In this document: positions 44,681-47,949 of the stretch, piece after piece | Layout: the number at the start of each line of letters is the position of its first letter | How positions within the stretch are numbered: position 1 is the first letter of the stretch | Assembly: GCA_049724395.1 (NCBI GenBank) | Contig: JAUGWO010000300.1 | Coordinates: 1-47,949 of the forward strand | Length of the DNA: 47,949 bases | Reading direction: 5' to 3' | Origin: Spongospora subterranea f. sp. subterranea | Lineage: Eukaryota > Endomyxa: Phytomyxea > Phytomyxea > Plasmodiophorida | The notes under the pieces: model-generated | Seen by the model: only the letters and a program-made list of their open reading frames with translations | The model's database searches: none | Told to the model about the DNA's origin: nothing | Position numbers and translations under genes: made by a program

Positions 44681-44898
44681 AATGAGATGATCGGGCAGCC
44701 CCCGTGGATAGAAAGTCCAATTGACCTTAGATCAAGTCAATCCATCACCTTTTGCGATACAGTCGCCACCACCATTCTCTTGACGAAATTGATGTGCCGA
44801 ACAGATTGGCTCATCAGTGTGGTTCAACATGGACTTGACACACACGAATATGTGTAAACACCAAAGCAATGTATTGAAAATCTGAAGTTGAATGGAGC

Positions 44899-46194
44899 TT
44901 AGTTAATTGGCATAGGATCATCAACCGGAGGGACGGGTCGAGTGCTGAAGTTGGATGTGAACTCCGATTGTTGTCGAATGGGCATCGCGTGCTCAATGGC
45001 ATACTGGTCTTTGGGGCAGACATCCTCGAACTGAGCCGAGACCACACCCTCTTCCACAGCCAATTTCATTTTATCCGTGTTCAGCTTGGAGATGCCCTTG
45101 ACCTCGTACACGACGTGGAAATTGACCGAGGGCGCGATCGGGTTTGCGACCCAGTCTTCGAGATGCATCAACTTGGGTTCTGTTTTAAGGAATGCCTCAA
45201 TTAGATCCGGGCCAACATCTTGTCTAACGTTCTTATCGTACAGGCCCGTCTCTTCAATCAATTCGCGCAAGGCCGTATGAGACCAATCGATGAAGCCGCG
45301 ACTCAGCTTCAAGCGCGTACCTTCTGACAAACTCTCGTAGTTCGGGTGAAGCGTGATGGGCATGAGGTCTTCGACGATGTCCAAGTTGCCGCCAGGCTTC
45401 GCAGAATACGGCTTCTTGCCAAACGGTTTTTTCTTCAAGGTCAGGACTTGGTGAGTTTCCGGGTCGTACAACCAAGCCGTGGCGCCGATGTTGACAGTCG
45501 CACCCGGAGGGCACGAGTAAAGTTTTCCGCATTGGTTTGCGGTGATTCGCAGCTGGTTTTGCTGCTGGTCGTAGAGGAAATCGGCAGTCCAATCGGCTGG
45601 GACGCAATTGACGATGTCTCGGATCTGAAGCGTGCGATGGCCATTGGTACCGTAATTCTGGAACACCATTTGGAACGAGTGTGGGCACGCTCGAAGAATG
45701 TTTTGTTTCTCGTACACCTTTTTCTGTTGTTCCTTGGCCAAACGTTGGATCTCGTTCGAGTTGAACACGGCGTCGGCAAGTGAATGGAGGTCCTTGACCT
45801 CAGGCATAAACATGATCTCGACCTTTTTGTAGGAGCCGTCCTGGTTGCGGGTGTCATCATTGATCTCCGCGACCTGGGGCACAACGCTATATGGGCAATT
45901 AGGGTATGGATGGGACTCCGCAAAAGCCTGTTGGTAGATGTCTTCAGACAGTTCCTTCACCGATACTATCACGTTGCAGTAAGCGTCGATTTCGATTTTC
46001 TTAAGCATGACGAAACGCTTGGGGTGGTCAGGTGCCATGGCAACATTCCATCCTTCAAGCGCTGCGTCCCCCTCGGGGTTGTTGTAGACGCTATTAGGGG
46101 GCTCGTACTTGGCCAAATCGTCATGCCGGATGAGCGACAAGACATGGGGAGCGAAGGCCAGTAGCAGCAGAGGTAGCAACAACCAACGTGTCAT
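44899..46194 (-). CDS. Secreted Nudix-like protein, copy 2
   Basis: A single exon, 431 residues, with the same layout as copy 1. The signal peptide MTRWLLLPLLLLAFAPHVLS is nearly unchanged, then comes a strongly altered segment (LIRHDDLAKYEPPNSVYNNP versus VNQRRSLTEYEPSDSIYNNP). The Nudix-like core KPGGNLDIV, RGFIDWSHTALREL and IEETGLYD is retained, again with an insertion inside the box and without the usual Glu eight residues before RE. Cysteines (YCNVIV, YPNCPY, RACPHS, VNCVPADW, NQCGKLY, DVCPKDQ) are conserved between copies, suggesting a disulfide-stabilised extracellular protein. Differences cluster in the N-terminal third and around 130-150. The start is fixed by the signal peptide. 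A 39-bp minisatellite lies about 270 bp upstream. Confidence 0.85.
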   Translation of the reverse strand: MTRWLLLPLLLLAFAPHVLSLIRHDDLAKYEPPNSVYNNPEGDAALEGWNVAMAPDHPKRFVMLKKIEIDAYCNVIVSVKELSEDIYQQAFAESHPYPNCPYSVVPQVAEINDDTRNQDGSYKKVEIMFMPEVKDLHSLADAVFNSNEIQRLAKEQQKKVYEKQNILRACPHSFQMVFQNYGTNGHRTLQIRDIVNCVPADWTADFLYDQQQNQLRITANQCGKLYSCPPGATVNIGATAWLYDPETHQVLTLKKKPFGKKPYSAKPGGNLDIVEDLMPITLHPNYESLSEGTRLKLSRGFIDWSHTALRELIEETGLYDKNVRQDVGPDLIEAFLKTEPKLMHLEDWVANPIAPSVNFHVVYEVKGISKLNTDKMKLAVEEGVVSAQFEDVCPKDQYAIEHAMPIRQQSEFTSNFSTRPVPPVDDPMPIN

Positions 46195-46463
46195 GATTGC
46201 CTAACGATATGAAGACCCGAGTCGTCTGGGTTGCGGCCTTACGGCTAGCAACCGCCACCGCACGTCCGCAACTCCGCATTGATCTAAGTCAGTAAGTCCG
46301 AAGGCCAGAGTTATTTTAAGACCTATTTACCAGTTTGCGCCACTTGTAGTGTGTGTAGTCGGAAACGGCCAACTGGGTCATTGCATCGCCGTCGCTGACG
46401 CGGAATAGTCGCGGAATCGAATCGGTGTCGGTTGGGCAACTCACGACTGTGTGTGGCTAATTA

Positions 46464-46500
46464 TTTCTACAGCTGTCGACAGCTGACGGACATGTCAGCT
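46464..46500. repeat. Perfect inverted repeat with 15-bp arms
   Basis: CTGTCGACAGCTGAC, a 6-bp loop GGACAT, and GTCAGCTGTCGACAG form a perfect hairpin-capable repeat at the left edge of the minisatellite. Each arm contains the self-palindrome CTGTCGACAG. Confidence 0.85.
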
Positions 46501-46676
46501 GTCGACAGATGGCCCCAGTTATAAATCATCATTTCAGCTGTCGACAGATGGCCCCAGTTATAAATCATCATTTCAGCTGTCGACAGATGGCCCCAGTTAT
46601 AAATCATCATTTCAGCTGTCGACAGATGGCCCCAGTTATAAATCATCATTTCAGCTGTCGACAGATGGCCCCGGTC
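46493..46676. repeat. 39-bp minisatellite, about 4.5 copies
   Basis: The unit CAGCTGTCGACAGATGGCCC + CAGTTATAAATCATCATTT is repeated four times almost without change, plus a fifth partial copy ending CCCCGGTCACC. The unit carries the palindrome CTGTCGACAG and an AT-rich TATAAAT. 39 is a multiple of three, so frames run through it on both strands, but I regard those as non-coding. Confidence 0.95.
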
Positions 46677-46756
46677 ACCTTTCATCCTTTCAATTGCGGA
46701 AGTCTGGCATTCGGCGGATTCTCATTTGCGAATGCCGTTCTCGTCGTCATTGTTAT

Positions 46757-47388
46757 TACAGGATGCTGCTCCTCGAAAATCGTTTCAGTCGTTCCAAGAA
46801 ATATCAGCCATTGCGGAACACTATTCGAAAGAGTTTGTTTTCCAATTGTGCCAAGACACCCTAAACCACACTCCTGCTCAGTTTCTGAACCTGCATGATG
46901 CCGACATCACATTCGCCAAACTCATCAGCAGAGGTTGCCTCTATCGCGGCCAATGCGGCAAATCCTGCTGCCACAGGTGATCTTTTACGTATCCACGTCC
47001 ATTGTTCAAATCTAACTTTTCACTTACAAAAAAAGCATTGATAAAGGGTTTCGAGTGCAATTTTCTTCAACGCTAAGATGAATCGTTTTTGATATCGATC
47101 AAAGGTTGACAGTGGGTTATTTTTTCCTTGTTTCAAACAGATCCCATAAGTTTTCCGCTTCAGGTCTTAACCAATAATCACACTTTGAAGCATCAGCAAC
47201 TTGGGCCTTCTTCTCGAACTCTCTTAGATCAACAGTCACTTCTGACTGCCAAGGAGTTAGAATTTGTACTAAGTCTTGGCCAGCATCGGTTAGGCGCTAC
47301 GAAGGCGAGGAGCATCGTTAACGCCCAGTTCGTCGGACGTGAAATCGATATCTCCGTTATTATGCCTGTTCTGAAAAAACGGCAGTGA
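46757..47388 (+). CDS. Unrecognised gene, two exons
   Basis: Exon a (from an acceptor TTATTACAG at about 46762 to about 46977) reads SFQEISAIAEHYSKEFVFQL, CQDTLNHTPAQFLNLHDADI and ends GKSCCHR. Exon b (after TTTCAAACAG at about 47140) reads HTLKHQQLGPSSRTLLDQQS, LLTAKELEFVLSLGQHRLGA, TKARSIVNAQFVGREIDISV and stops at 47388. Both have protein-like composition on the same strand, joined by an AT-rich stretch of about 160 bp. The 5' end may overlap the minisatellite region. No family recognised. Confidence 0.4.
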
Positions 47389-47655
47389 AGAGTCTTTTTA
47401 GCAAGGACAACGACGCCATGACCAAGTTCATGGAGCCGGGATCAGCATACAAAGTTCAAGGGGGCGTTTTTTTAATCAGGTTTGCGACCGGTTTTGCGGC
47501 TTACAGACCCTGTCATAGCGAGTGTCAGTTTGTGTGTTTGTATCTTTCTACATAATTCTGATCGGTAATATTATGCAGCCTTCAATGGTTCCATACATTA
47601 CGATGTACAGAGACTTCGTCATCAATGACGGTACTCATTATTCGTTTGTGTCAGC

Positions 47656-47949
47656 ATGGTTGATATGACCAACTCTCTGATAGACGCGCTGGGTCAATCT
47701 GTTATGTGCAGTTTCTCACTGTTCTGCTGCGAACAATCAGATCATTTGATCTGGGCGTTGGAACAGTTGCATTTGGGAATTGAAGATAACACTTCAATTG
47801 CGGGATGGCGCAATTATGCTACCCGAGAACTGCTGAAGTTTTTCGGATTAAACATGTCCTCTGTTCCCAGCATTTCCAACAAGTATTGTTCGCGAATAAG
47901 TCAGGACTTTCCGAAGAAATGGCGAATGACTTCGTGCGTCATGTTTTGA
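47656..47949 (+). CDS. Hypothetical protein
   Basis: A 97-residue frame begins MVDMTNSLIDALGQSVMCSF and includes DHLIWALEQLHLGIEDNTSI and NYATRELLKFFGLNMSSVPS, ending with TGA at the window edge. Composition is protein-like and helical. It may be one exon of a gene continuing from the preceding exons. Not recognised. Confidence 0.35.
   Translation: MVDMTNSLIDALGQSVMCSFSLFCCEQSDHLIWALEQLHLGIEDNTSIAGWRNYATRELLKFFGLNMSSVPSISNKYCSRISQDFPKKWRMTSCVMF

Larger units (their letters stand above)
42085..46445 (-). repeat. Right arm of large inverted duplication
   Basis: The inverted counterpart of 4140-8352. The arm's inner edge near 42085 (...TTTGCAGACACCGTCC, inverted) corresponds to 8350 in the left arm, where a mariner-like element follows. 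It contains a 120-bp segment missing from the left arm (about 42885-43005). A 9-bp local duplication (GATTTAGCTGATG) at 43904-43925 is also specific to this copy. Confidence 0.9.

Noticed and set aside
46467-46898. Frames running through the minisatellite (repeated MAPVINHHFSCRQ)
   Set aside because: Openness follows from the 39-bp unit being a multiple of three; no start context or conserved domain supports translation.

Overview
This is nuclear DNA of a compact-genome eukaryote. Spliceosomal introns are only about 45-60 nt (GT...AG) and gene neighbours lie tens to hundreds of bases apart. The recognisable host genes are NudC, a Dicer/Drosha-class double RNase III, a KIF22-type kinesin, a PIG-X-like GPI-mannosyltransferase subunit, a PA-domain seven-transmembrane protein and a family of bacterial (beta-class) type glutathione transferases. 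I cannot name the species. Mariner elements with Stowaway-type CTCCCTC ends are best known from plants and oomycetes, while the kinesin, NudC and PIG-X are also found in animals and fungi.

Layout. 1-2.9 kb: decayed APE-type LINE on the minus strand. 4.1-8.35 kb and 42.1-46.4 kb: two arms of a large inverted duplication, about 34 kb apart. Each arm carries a secreted Nudix-like gene and a roughly 2.4 kb block of unknown function. 8.36-12.4 kb: repeat-rich zone with a Stowaway/mariner-like element holding a Copia integrase fossil, two foldback elements and tandem repeats. 12.8-18.9 kb: minus-strand membrane and secretory-pathway genes (PA-7TM, PIG-X, an unrecognised signal-peptide gene). 19.3-20.5 kb: repeated fragments that look like an old LTR element. 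21.3-30.6 kb: housekeeping core with a tRNA-Trp, NudC (+), the RNase III gene (-), and the kinesin (-). 31.8-41.5 kb: glutathione transferase cluster, with one cytosolic-type gene, one apparently mitochondrial gene, two broken copies, and a neighbouring small gene duplicated together with the mitochondrial form. 46.45-46.68 kb: 39-bp minisatellite. 46.7-47.9 kb: unrecognised plus-strand exons.

Most interesting points: (1) the two secreted Nudix paralogues differ by 28 amino-acid-changing codons against 3 silent ones in their first 102 codons, while the block behind them is about 98% identical, which suggests diversifying selection or cassette exchange; (2) the double RNase III protein has lost the catalytic signature of its first RNase III domain while the second is intact, and no helicase is visible; (3) the kinesin carries a pair of TPR-like repeats between motor and C-terminal helix-hairpin-helix; (4) a duplicated glutathione transferase plus small-gene block has decayed reciprocally, each copy keeping a different gene.

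Exon borders are hand-read from GT/AG and frame continuity. Unrecognised genes are labelled as such.
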